DNA of 17,756 nt from SIG587 sp045531585 (lineage in GTDB: Bacteria; Bacillota; Clostridia; Oscillospirales; Acutalibacteraceae). Position 1 is the first letter of the stretch. Every line of letters begins with the position of its first letter. Position numbers and translations under genes: made by a program. The DNA lies in NCBI GenBank assembly GCA_045531585.1, contig JAZSEH010000001.1, positions 1 through 17,756 on the forward strand, read 5' to 3'. Below are positions 1-6,242 of the stretch, in pieces. Under the pieces are notes generated by a model, which searched no databases, was not told the DNA's origin, and was given only the letters and a program-made list of their open reading frames with translations.

Positions 1-141
1 CGCACCGAAAAACATTTGCCTATTTTCGGCAAGTATTTACCTTTCTCAAAGTATGTAACCCACTATGACACTTTCAAAATTTGAAAGTGTCATTTTCTTT
101 TACATAGAAAAACGGAGGACACTTCTTTACGAAGTGTCTCC
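1..141. repeat. Left copy of a ~140-bp dispersed repeat (inverted relative to 17338-17477)
   Basis: Read in reverse complement, this stretch matches 17338-17477 almost base for base. I count one single-base indel, in the stem of the hairpin at 114-141, and one substitution near position 21. It holds two hairpins: GGAGgACACTTC/GAAGTGTCTCC at 114-141, and a near-perfect palindrome built on TGACACTTTCAAA around 65-92. The rest, about 1-60, shows no obvious internal symmetry. The window edge cuts the element, so the hairpin array that follows the right-hand copy may continue to the left of position 1. No protein product is credible here. Confidence 0.85.
108..141 (-). terminator. Intrinsic terminator carried by the left repeat
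   Basis: On the minus strand an 11-bp stem (GGAGACACTTC with GAAGTGTC-CTCC, one bulged base, loop GTAAA) is followed by GTTTTTC. It lies about 20 bases beyond the stop of the sugar isomerase-like gene, so it is well placed to end that transcript. The same hairpin ends the voltage-sensor gene at the right edge. Confidence 0.6.
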
Positions 142-161
142 ATTGGCAGTCCCTTTTTTGT

Positions 162-923
162 TTATGCAAGCTCGTTAAAGAAAAATTCAGCCGAAACCCT
201 TGCACTTTCAAGAGGGTTAAGGGCGTGGTTGCCGTCCTGCTCGTAGCAGAAGTATTTTACGCCTGTTTCCTCAGCAGTCTTAACAATACTCTTAAAGTTA
301 AGATTGCCGTTTCCAAGCTCGGTTATGTAACCGTCATTTCCCTTAACGGCTCTGTCCTTAAGATGCAGAATGTCAATTCTGCCTGCAAGCTTTTCAATCC
401 ACTCATTTACAAAGCCGCCTGCGTTCTGTACCCAATAGGTATCAAGCACGAAGGAGCAGTATTTAGGGTCAAGCTCACGCACAAGAATGTCTATCATACG
501 CTCGTTGCCTATCTTTGCAAACTCAAAGGAATGGTTGTGGTAGGTGAACTTCATACCGTATTTGCTGAGTGCCTCGGCAGCCTTGTTGGCCTCGTTACAG
601 AAGTTAGACACAGCCTCAATGCTGTCACGGGTGCCGCCGGGGGCGCCGCCGATACCTGCATTGGTGGTACCTAAAATATTGTGCACACGAACACATTCCT
701 CGGTATCCTTTATAAGGTCAAAGCCTAAATGGGTGCCAACAACGGTAAGGCCTGCGTTCTTTACGTCTTCGGCAAAGGCCTCGTGTCCCCAATCGGGCAC
801 GCCTGCGGTCTGCACCTGAGCGTAGCCGTATTCCTTTAATTTTTTTAAGGTATACTGTGCATCCTCACGGGTTTTCATACGGTCTCTTACGCTGAAAAGC
901 TGGATTCCAAGTTCTTTTTTCAT
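162..923 (-). CDS. Sugar phosphate isomerase/epimerase-like TIM-barrel protein
   Basis: A 253-residue protein of the xylose-isomerase-like (AP-endonuclease family 2, IolE/IolI type) TIM-barrel superfamily. The N-terminus (KKELGIQLFSVRD) is the first strand typical of this family. Likely metal and substrate ligands lie in YHNHSFEF (mid-protein), VLDTYWVQNAG, LHLKDR and YEQDG near the C-terminus. The length is complete for the family. The start is fixed by AGGAGGG about eight bases before the ATG. It lies downstream of rpsR but is separated from it by a strong terminator with no room for a promoter in between, so expression may depend on readthrough. The family covers many sugars and inositol derivatives, and no neighbour identifies the substrate. 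Confidence 0.85.
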   Translation of the reverse strand: MKKELGIQLFSVRDRMKTREDAQYTLKKLKEYGYAQVQTAGVPDWGHEAFAEDVKNAGLTVVGTHLGFDLIKDTEECVRVHNILGTTNAGIGGAPGGTRDSIEAVSNFCNEANKAAEALSKYGMKFTYHNHSFEFAKIGNERMIDILVRELDPKYCSFVLDTYWVQNAGGFVNEWIEKLAGRIDILHLKDRAVKGNDGYITELGNGNLNFKSIVKTAEETGVKYFCYEQDGNHALNPLESARVSAEFFFNELA

Positions 924-940
924 AATAATTTTCCCTCCTG

Positions 941-978
941 AAAAAACAAAAACCTAACCGTCACTAAGGACGGTTAGG
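941..978 (-). terminator. Terminator of the rpsF-ssb-rpsR operon
   Basis: On the minus strand the perfect 10-bp stem CCTAACCGTC/GACGGTTAGG with a 6-base loop is followed by TTTTTGTTTTTT. It begins 12 bases after the rpsR stop. Its U-tract ends only a few bases before the ribosome binding site of the next gene. Confidence 0.9.
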
Positions 979-989
979 AATTTTCAAAA

Positions 990-1229
990 TTAGTCGTTTA
1001 CGTAGGGCAATAAAGCAATCTGTCTTGCGCGCTTTATTGCAGTAGTAAGCTCACGCTGATGCTTGGCACAGGTGCCTGTAGCACGGCGGGGAAGAATCTT
1101 AGCACGCTCAGAAATGAACTTACGAAGGCGAGCTACATCCTTGTAATCGATAGCCTCAACACGGTCTACGCAAAAATGGCAAACCTTCTTATGGGGCTTT
1201 CTGCGTGCGGGTCTTTCATTATTCTCCAC
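990..1229 (-). CDS. rpsR: 30S ribosomal protein S18
   Basis: Small basic ribosomal protein that binds the central domain of 16S rRNA together with S6. The sequence has the typical S18 core: KVCHFC (a cysteine pair at residues 17 and 20), DYKDVARLRKFISERAKILPRRATG and HQRELTTAIKRARQIALLPY. I place the start at a GTG (1227-1229) with GGAGGG seven bases upstream, giving 79 residues. A longer reading from a TTG at 1244 has no ribosome binding site and would swallow this one. It is the third gene of the usual S6-SSB-S18 operon and is followed directly by the operon terminator. Confidence 0.95.
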   Translation of the reverse strand: MENNERPARRKPHKKVCHFCVDRVEAIDYKDVARLRKFISERAKILPRRATGTCAKHQRELTTAIKRARQIALLPYVND

Positions 1230-1271
1230 GGGATATCCCTCCAATTATATAAATTTTGTATTGCCGTAAAA

Positions 1272-1706
1272 TTAGAACGGCAGATCGTCATCCGAATCAC
1301 CGGAGATTTCGGTAAATTCGTTGGCGGAAGCATTTGAGAAGGATGCGGGGGGCTCAGGCATACCTACAGCAGGAGCTGCAGAGCCATCACGCTTGGATTC
1401 AACAAACTGAACGTTGTTTGCAACTACCTCAAATGCGGTGCGGTTCTTGCCGTCTTTATCGGTGTATCTTCTGGTCTGGATAGAACCTTCAATGCCTATC
1501 ATGCTACCCTTTTTGAAGTACTTTGTGATAAATTCGGCGGTCTGACGCCAGGCCACAATGTTTATAAAATCAGCCTGAGTCTCCTCACCTGAACGATAAC
1601 GGCGGCTAACCGCGATAGAAAACGATGTAACATTTACACCGGTAGGGGTGGTTTTAAGCTCAGGGTCGGCAGTAAGACGACCTGTTAAAACAACCAGATT
1701 AAACAT
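1272..1706 (-). CDS. ssb: Single-stranded DNA-binding protein
   Basis: A 144-residue SSB that coats single-stranded DNA during replication, repair and recombination. The N-terminal OB fold (MFNLVVLTGRLTADPEL at residues 1-17, FINIVAWRQTAEF in the middle, GSIQTRRYTDKDGKNR after it) covers roughly residues 1-105. It is followed by a low-complexity Gly/Ala/Pro/Ser linker and the acidic tip DDDLPF, which recruits partner proteins. Length and architecture are complete. GGAGG precedes the ATG, and the gene starts 15 bases after rpsF, so it is co-transcribed with rpsF and rpsR. Confidence 0.97.
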   Translation of the reverse strand: MFNLVVLTGRLTADPELKTTPTGVNVTSFSIAVSRRYRSGEETQADFINIVAWRQTAEFITKYFKKGSMIGIEGSIQTRRYTDKDGKNRTAFEVVANNVQFVESKRDGSAAPAVGMPEPPASFSNASANEFTEISGDSDDDLPF

Positions 1707-1721
1707 TCTTTTTTTCCTCCG

Positions 1722-2003
1722 TTATTTCTTAATAACCATTGCGCGCAGAACGCCGTCGGTAATACCGGCAACACGCTCAAGCTCAGCGGGGAAACCGGGT
1801 TCGCTGGTGAATACAGTGAACACGTAGTAGCCTTCGGTCTCGTAGTTGATGGGGTATGCCAAACGGCGCTTGCCCCAATCGTCAACGGATTCGATGGTAC
1901 CATTCTGCTCGATAAGAGTCTTGAACTTCTCGGCTAAAGCAGCAACAGCTTCGTCACCTGCCTTAACAGAATATACAAGAGCAGCCTCGTACTTGTTTGC
2001 CAT
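1722..2003 (-). CDS. rpsF: 30S ribosomal protein S6
   Basis: A 93-residue S6 protein, which forms a heterodimer with S18 on the small subunit. Recognisable blocks are YEAALVYSV at the N-terminus, VDDWGKRRLAYPINYETEGYY in the middle and RAMVIKK at the end. A strong GGAGGT site precedes the ATG. It is the first gene of the rpsF-ssb-rpsR operon, which has a consensus promoter and a structured leader of about 75-80 bases upstream. Confidence 0.97.
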   Translation of the reverse strand: MANKYEAALVYSVKAGDEAVAALAEKFKTLIEQNGTIESVDDWGKRRLAYPINYETEGYYVFTVFTSEPGFPAELERVAGITDGVLRAMVIKK

Positions 2004-2032
2004 CTTCGTTGCACCTCCTTCTGGTCTATTGG

Positions 2033-2077
2033 CCTTGCCTGTTCCGGCAAAGCAAGGAGCTAATCTTTTTTATTAGC
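2033..2077 (-). promoter_or_regulatory. Structured leader of rpsF, candidate S6:S18 autoregulatory site
   Basis: The transcript between promoter and rpsF can form two hairpins on the minus strand: GCTAAT/ATTAGC at 2059-2077, and CCTTGC/GCAAGG at 2033-2057 whose loop region contains GCCGGAACAGG. Leaders that bind the S6:S18 complex through a conserved CCG in a hairpin are known upstream of rpsF in many bacteria. The position and the CCG fit that class, but I cannot confirm the consensus fold by eye. Confidence 0.4.
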
Positions 2078-2084
2078 ACCCGAT

Positions 2085-2113
2085 ATTATAACATCAGTTT
2101 TTATTAAAGTCAA
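2085..2113 (-). promoter_or_regulatory. Sigma-A promoter of rpsF-ssb-rpsR
   Basis: On the minus strand, TTGACT (2108-2113) and a perfect TATAAT (2085-2090) are separated by exactly 17 bases. Transcription would begin about 75-80 bases before rpsF. Confidence 0.88.
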
Positions 2114-2130
2114 GCATTTTTATTTTAGTA

Positions 2131-2159
2131 TTGATTTTTTTGGAATATTATAATAAAAT
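2131..2159 (+). promoter_or_regulatory. Sigma-A promoter of coaX
   Basis: TTGATT (2131-2136), a 17-base spacer and TAAAAT (2154-2159) lie about 30 bases upstream of coaX, back to back with the rpsF promoter. The surroundings are very AT-rich. Confidence 0.65.
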
Positions 2160-2191
2160 ATAGTATATTGTAGAAGTAAAGGATGTAGCGT

Positions 2192-2956
2192 ATGCTTTTG
2201 ACTGCAGATATAGGCAATACCAATATCACCCTGGGCGTTTTCAGTGAGGACGTTTTGCTGTTTACCGCACGCCTTGCAACCGATTCAAGGCTTACAAGTG
2301 ACCAATATGCCATTGATATTAAGGACGTGCTTGCCCTAAACGGCGTTGGCTACAGCGAAATAGAGGATGCGGTAATATGCTCCGTGGTGCCTGTTGTGGG
2401 CTCTGCCGTGGCTGAGGCTGTGTCCAAGCTTTGCAGTATAGTGCCCCTTATAATAGGTCCCGGTGTTAAAACAGGGCTTAATATTAAAATTGATAATCCT
2501 GCTCAGCTTGGTGCCGACCTTGCCGCAGGTGCAGTTGCCGCTTTAAACGAGTACACAATGCCCTGTGTTATTATAGATATGGGCACCGCCACCACCCTTT
2601 CCGTGCTGGACAAAAACGGTTGCTTTTTGGGCGGCAGCATAGGTGCAGGCGTTCGTCTTACTCTCAAGGCCCTTACCGAAAATACTGCTCAGCTGCCACA
2701 AATAAACGTTTCCGCTCCCCCAAGCGTTATAGGCACCAACACTGCAGACTGTATGCGTTCGGGTCTTGTTTACGGCACAGCCGCTATGCTGGACGGCCTT
2801 CTTGACCGCATTGAGGAGGAGCTGGGCGAGGAACCCACCGTGGTTGCAACAGGCGGACTTTCAAGTCAGATAATAAACCTGTGCACAAGGCATATAATTT
2901 ACAACGAAAATCTTCTCCTTGACGGACTTCGTTATATTTACGAGAAGAATAGTTAA
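2192..2956 (+). CDS. coaX: Type III pantothenate kinase
   Basis: A 254-residue CoaX, catalysing the ATP-dependent phosphorylation of pantothenate, the first step of coenzyme A synthesis. It belongs to the ASKHA fold. The N-terminal phosphate loop is visible as TADIGNTN (residues 4-11). GADLAAGAVAAL with the presumed catalytic Asp 109 and VIIDMGTATT with Asp 129 are the other signature blocks, and GGSIGAG follows near residue 147. Full length. AAGGA precedes the ATG by eight bases. The next gene is an ECF transporter S component, which fits pantothenate uptake coupled to phosphorylation. Confidence 0.95.
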   Translation: MLLTADIGNTNITLGVFSEDVLLFTARLATDSRLTSDQYAIDIKDVLALNGVGYSEIEDAVICSVVPVVGSAVAEAVSKLCSIVPLIIGPGVKTGLNIKIDNPAQLGADLAAGAVAALNEYTMPCVIIDMGTATTLSVLDKNGCFLGGSIGAGVRLTLKALTENTAQLPQINVSAPPSVIGTNTADCMRSGLVYGTAAMLDGLLDRIEEELGEEPTVVATGGLSSQIINLCTRHIIYNENLLLDGLRYIYEKNS

Positions 2957-2999
2957 TTTTTCGTATGTTCTGTCTTTGACAAGACATAAATATATCGAA

Positions 3000-3020
3000 C
3001 TGTATCCGAAATCGGAACAG
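3000..3020 (+). promoter_or_regulatory. Small hairpin before the ECF S component
   Basis: CTGTaTCCG and CGGAACAG can pair around an AAAT loop with one bulged A. The hairpin sits just before the CAGGAGG ribosome binding site of the ECF gene, in the 82-base gap after coaX. It is too short to match to a known riboswitch; the role is unknown. Confidence 0.3.
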
Positions 3021-3038
3021 TATCAGGAGGAATTTAAA

Positions 3039-3650
3039 ATGACAGCAAAACAAAAAGGAACACTTTATAAGCTTGTGCTTATAAGCATGTACGTGGCACT
3101 TATGGTTGTAATGGATGTTACACCGCTGGGTTATTTTACCACAGGGCTTTTCTCCATTACTCTTATGACAATTCCCGTTGCCCTTGGTGCGGCAGGCACA
3201 GGCCCCGTTGGCGGTGCGGTGCTTGGGTTTATATTTGGCCTTACAAGCTTTTTACAGGCCTTTGGCATAGGCTTTCTTATTGACCCCTCGGCGGCTACGC
3301 TTTTCAATACCGACCCCGTAGCCTATACCGCAACCTGCTTTATTCCCCGAATTCTTGCAGGTACCGTTTCGGGCGTGGTATTTATGCTCTTTGAGAAAAA
3401 GGGCAAGGTAGGTATTCCTGCCTTTGCCATATCCGCGGCAGTTGTGCCCGTACTTAATACCATTCTTTTTATGGGCTTTTACGCTACACTTTACAAGAAT
3501 ACCGTTCTGGGCGGTGCATCGGTAATGGCGGTTATTTTATCTGCACTTACCGTAAACTTTGCCATTGAATTGTTTGTAACGGTAATTGCTGCAACTGCAA
3601 TAAACAAAACCGTTTACCATATTTCTAAAAAACTGTTTTCCCGTACCTGA
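3039..3650 (+). CDS. ECF transporter S component, probably for pantothenate
   Basis: A 203-residue very hydrophobic protein with about six membrane segments. It belongs to the substrate-binding S components of energy-coupling factor transporters, which work with a shared T protein and two ATPases encoded elsewhere. Family-like features are the short cytoplasmic KLVLISMYVALMVVMD at the N-terminus, then Gly/Ala-rich helices (IPVALGAAGTGPVGGAVLG) and a basic C-terminus. The start is chosen at 3039 because GGAGG lies seven bases upstream; an open frame extending back to 2919 overlaps coaX and lacks a site. Being next to coaX makes pantothenate (PanT-like) the best guess for the substrate, but that is inference from context. 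Confidence 0.85.
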   Translation: MTAKQKGTLYKLVLISMYVALMVVMDVTPLGYFTTGLFSITLMTIPVALGAAGTGPVGGAVLGFIFGLTSFLQAFGIGFLIDPSAATLFNTDPVAYTATCFIPRILAGTVSGVVFMLFEKKGKVGIPAFAISAAVVPVLNTILFMGFYATLYKNTVLGGASVMAVILSALTVNFAIELFVTVIAATAINKTVYHISKKLFSRT

Positions 3651-3677
3651 GGCAGACAGTAAATCATAATTAACTCA

Positions 3678-3711
3678 GGGGGCGCCCTTGGGCGTTCCCT
3701 ATTGATTTTTT
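3678..3711 (+). terminator. Terminator-like hairpin after the ECF gene
   Basis: GGGGGCGCCC and GGGCGTTCCC pair over 10 bp with two G-U pairs and a two-base loop, followed after about six bases by TTTTTT. It ends just before the ribosome binding site of the MgtC-like gene, so it may also act as a leader attenuator. Confidence 0.6.
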
Positions 3712-3723
3712 ACGGAGGCTGAA

Positions 3724-4410
3724 ATGGAAATAATTAAGACTGTTATTGATACGCTCAAGGACTTCAACGTATGGTCGGTGCTGGTAAGGCTGATACTGTG
3801 CGTGCTTGCAGGCGGCGTTATAGGAAGTGAGCGTGGAAAGCACGGCTCACAGGCGGGACTGCGCACACATATTCTGGTTTGTGTAGGCTCTGCCATGACC
3901 GCCCTTACAGGAGTGTTCCTCGCCGTAGGTCTTGGTATTGGAGGAGACGTCGGAAGAATTTCGGCTCAGGTAATATCGGGCATAGGCTTTCTTGGCGCAG
4001 GTATGATAATAGTTAAGAATAATAATATGATTACGGGTCTTACCACCGCCGCAGGCCTTTGGGCAACGGCGGCCATAGGTATTGCTCTTGGCTATGGTTT
4101 TTATTCCGGTGCGCTTATAGGCACCCTTGTATGCTTTTTTACCGCCGCATTCCTTACCCGACTTGAGCGCAACCGTAAAAGGTCGGTACATATCTACGTA
4201 GAGGTTGAAAAGGCACACAGAGCAGGTGACGTGGCCGAGGCTTTGCGAGAGCTTTTACATAACGACCTTGCACTTAATCCTGCACAGCCTAAAAGCGGTA
4301 CTGCAGGCAACGTTGGCTTTGACGTGGTAACCTCTAAAAGTGAGGACCCTGCTGTGCTGAGAAAAAGCATTGAGGAAATTGAGGGCGTGCTTTTCGCCGT
4401 TTGGGAATAA
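3724..4410 (+). CDS. MgtC/SapB family membrane protein
   Basis: A 228-residue membrane protein of the MgtC/SapB family. The N-terminal ~145 residues hold four to five membrane segments and the family core: GGVIGSERGKHGSQAGLRTHILVCVGSA around residues 30-57, then ISGIGFLGAGMIIV and ITGLTTAAGLWATAAIG. The last ~80 residues form a soluble tail (VHIYVEVEKAHRAGDVAEAL onwards), reminiscent of the ACT-like domain of MgtC. MgtC proteins are linked to magnesium limitation and to inhibition of the F-type ATP synthase in some pathogens, but the role in commensal clostridia is unknown. GGAGG precedes the ATG. It probably leads the plus-strand run into the ROK and SIS genes. Confidence 0.9.
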   Translation: MEIIKTVIDTLKDFNVWSVLVRLILCVLAGGVIGSERGKHGSQAGLRTHILVCVGSAMTALTGVFLAVGLGIGGDVGRISAQVISGIGFLGAGMIIVKNNNMITGLTTAAGLWATAAIGIALGYGFYSGALIGTLVCFFTAAFLTRLERNRKRSVHIYVEVEKAHRAGDVAEALRELLHNDLALNPAQPKSGTAGNVGFDVVTSKSEDPAVLRKSIEEIEGVLFAVWE

Positions 4411-4435
4411 TAGGCAACCCATCAGGAGGTTAAAA

Positions 4436-4820
4436 ATGACACTGTTAGGCTTTGATATCGGCGGTACAAAAAGTGCCCTGCGGCTTTTGTGAAAGTGAGG
4501 ACGAGCTGTCCGCTATAAGCGCCAAAACTATTGCCATTGCCGCGGATAACGGAGATAAGGATGCCATTAACATTTACAAAAAATGCGGTAAATATTTAGG
4601 TAAGGGCTTAAGTATTTTAATAGATGTTCTCAATCCCGAAGCAATTGTAATAGGAAGCATTTTTGCAAGGAGCGAAAATCTGCTTGCCCCTGCAATGGAA
4701 AAGGAAATAAAAAAAGAGGCGCTATCTATCAGCCGTGACTGTGTAAGGGTTGTCCCTGCACAGCTTGGAGAAAAAATCGGCGACTACGCCGCACTTATAA
4801 CCGCAATGGAGGAAAAATAA
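4436..4820 (+). pseudogene. ROK-family sugar kinase, internally deleted and frameshifted
   Basis: A good site (AGGAGG) and ATG start the peptide MTLLGFDIGGTKSA, the ATP-binding N-terminus of ROK kinases, but the frame stops at a TGA after 18 codons. From about 4476 a different frame encodes the C-terminal part of a ROK protein: CGFCESEDELSAISAK, KYLGKGLSILIDVLNPE and GSIFARSENLL, ending GEKIGDYAALITAMEEK at 4820. Typical ROK proteins have about 300 residues; here the middle, including the sugar-binding site and the conserved zinc cysteines, is missing, leaving roughly 13 + 115 residues in two frames. This is seen directly. A TTG-initiated C-terminal fragment (from 4452) could still be made but would lack kinase function. 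The gene abuts the SIS gene, suggesting it once served the same pathway. Confidence 0.85.
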
Positions 4821-5441
4821 ATGATTAACACGCTTATTACCGAATACCCTAAGCTTGAAATATGCAAAGAGGATATACAGGCCGCCGCCGATATTCTGGT
4901 TGAATGCTTTAAGTCAGGGGGCAAGCTGCTTATTTGCGGCAACGGCGGAAGCTGTGCCGATGCAGGACACATTGCAGGAGAGCTGCTTAAGGGCTTTAAA
5001 TCAAAGCGCCCCTTATCTGATGAAGTAAGGGCTATGTTTACCGCCGCTTTAGGTGAGGAGGGCAATTACCTTGCAGATAATCTGCAGGGCAGTCTGCCTG
5101 TTATTTCCCTGCCCGACCAGACGGGTATTGTTTCGGCCTTTAATAACGACGTTGACCCCTCCCTTTCCTATGCACAGCTTGTTTACGGCTATGCAAAGAA
5201 GGAGGACGTGCTTCTTGGTATAAGCACCTCGGGCAATTCCAAAAACGTTGTTAACGCCGCAAAGGTGGCAAAGGCACTTGGTATTAAGGTAATATCCCTT
5301 GTGGGACAAAACAAGTGCACCCTTGATGAATTCAGTGACGTTACCGTACACGCTCCCCATACCGACACCGCCCACGTTCAGGAGCTGCATCTGCCCATTT
5401 ATCACGCACTTTGCGCATATATTGAGCAGAAGTTTTTTTAA
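4821..5441 (+). CDS. SIS-domain phosphosugar isomerase, GmhA-like
   Basis: A 206-residue SIS (sugar isomerase) domain protein resembling D-sedoheptulose-7-phosphate isomerase. Visible blocks are LLICGNGGSCADAGHIAGELL (residues 37-56, with Glu 54 in the place of the GmhA catalytic glutamate), GISTSGNSKNV (the phosphate-binding loop) and AHVQELHLPIYHALC near the end, with His 190 where GmhA has its catalytic histidine. Length fits GmhA. The ATG directly follows the TAA of the ROK remnant and GGAGG lies within that remnant, so translation was coupled to it. Heptose synthesis is one possibility, but no other heptose gene is present, so another phosphosugar remains possible. Confidence 0.85.
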   Translation: MINTLITEYPKLEICKEDIQAAADILVECFKSGGKLLICGNGGSCADAGHIAGELLKGFKSKRPLSDEVRAMFTAALGEEGNYLADNLQGSLPVISLPDQTGIVSAFNNDVDPSLSYAQLVYGYAKKEDVLLGISTSGNSKNVVNAAKVAKALGIKVISLVGQNKCTLDEFSDVTVHAPHTDTAHVQELHLPIYHALCAYIEQKFF

Positions 5442-5453
5442 CAGGAATAAAAA

Positions 5454-6242
5454 ATGGACTCAGTAAAGGAAACGGTTAATATACTCCTAAACTGTGGCGC
5501 CGCAGACGTTGGCTTTTGCCGTTTTGAGGGGTTAAAGGATATGCTTATCCCCTGCAGGGCAATAAATCGTTTGCCGAAAAACGCCAATACCGTTATTGTT
5601 GCGCTGTTCCCCTACAAGGTGAAGGAAGCTCCGCCAAAAAACATATGCCGCTATGCCGCCGTGCCCGATTATCACAAAGTGTGCGGCAATATGCTGGAGG
5701 CCGCCGCCAATAGACTTAAAGAAATTTATCCCGATAACAGCTTTCAGGCTTTTATTGATAATTCTCCCCTGCCTGAGGTAGTTGCCGCCGCTAAGGCAGG
5801 CCTTGGGGTTATTGGCGAAAACGGTCTGCTTATAACAGAGCAATACGGCAGTTACGTGTTTTTAGGTGAGATTGTTACCGACCTTCAGTTTGAGTTTGAG
5901 GAAGCCCAAATTGAAGCCTGCCTTGGTTGCGGAAGGTGCAGGACCGCCTGCCCCGTTGCACTTGATAAGGAAAACTGCCTTTCAAAAATTACACAGCAGA
6001 AAAATGAGCTAAGTGCAAAGCAGGCTCAGCTTATAAGTGAGCACGGCTGTGTTTGGGGCTGTGATATTTGCGCTACGGTCTGCCCAATGAACCAAAAAGC
6101 CCAAACAACCTATATAAAGGAGTTTACACAGGGCTACCGCGACTGCTATACCGCAGGCGAGGATATACAGGGGCGTGCTTACGCCTGGCGGGGCGAAGGC
6201 GTTATTCTGAGAAACGCCCAATTACTTAAAACTAAGAAGTGA
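5454..6242 (+). CDS. Short epoxyqueuosine reductase (QueG)-like iron-sulfur protein
   Basis: A 262-residue protein of the QueG family, which in its full form reduces epoxyqueuosine in tRNA using cobalamin and two [4Fe-4S] clusters. Seen: FIDNSPLPE with Asp 102 in the place of the QueG catalytic aspartate, AGLGVIGENGLLI (residues 115-127), and two cysteine sets, C156/C159/C162/C166 and C199/C203/C206/C210, the second a 4Fe-4S set. It lacks the C-terminal HEAT-like region of classical QueG (about 370 residues), so a different substrate cannot be excluded. It starts 12 bases after the SIS gene with AGGA upstream, and its last 21 bases overlap the convergent SpoVB-like gene. Confidence 0.8.
   Translation: MDSVKETVNILLNCGAADVGFCRFEGLKDMLIPCRAINRLPKNANTVIVALFPYKVKEAPPKNICRYAAVPDYHKVCGNMLEAAANRLKEIYPDNSFQAFIDNSPLPEVVAAAKAGLGVIGENGLLITEQYGSYVFLGEIVTDLQFEFEEAQIEACLGCGRCRTACPVALDKENCLSKITQQKNELSAKQAQLISEHGCVWGCDICATVCPMNQKAQTTYIKEFTQGYRDCYTAGEDIQGRAYAWRGEGVILRNAQLLKTKK

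Noticed and set aside
225..819. Plus-strand open frames of 149 and 91 codons over the sugar isomerase gene
   Set aside because: They are antisense to a clear, complete gene with a good start and show no domain or ribosome site.
2919..3038. A 40-residue N-terminal extension of the ECF S component
   Set aside because: It begins inside coaX, has no ribosome site, and the ATG at 3039 follows GGAGG with ideal spacing.
4821..6242. A queuosine or heptose biosynthesis cluster
   Set aside because: Only one gene resembles each pathway and no second pathway gene is in the window.
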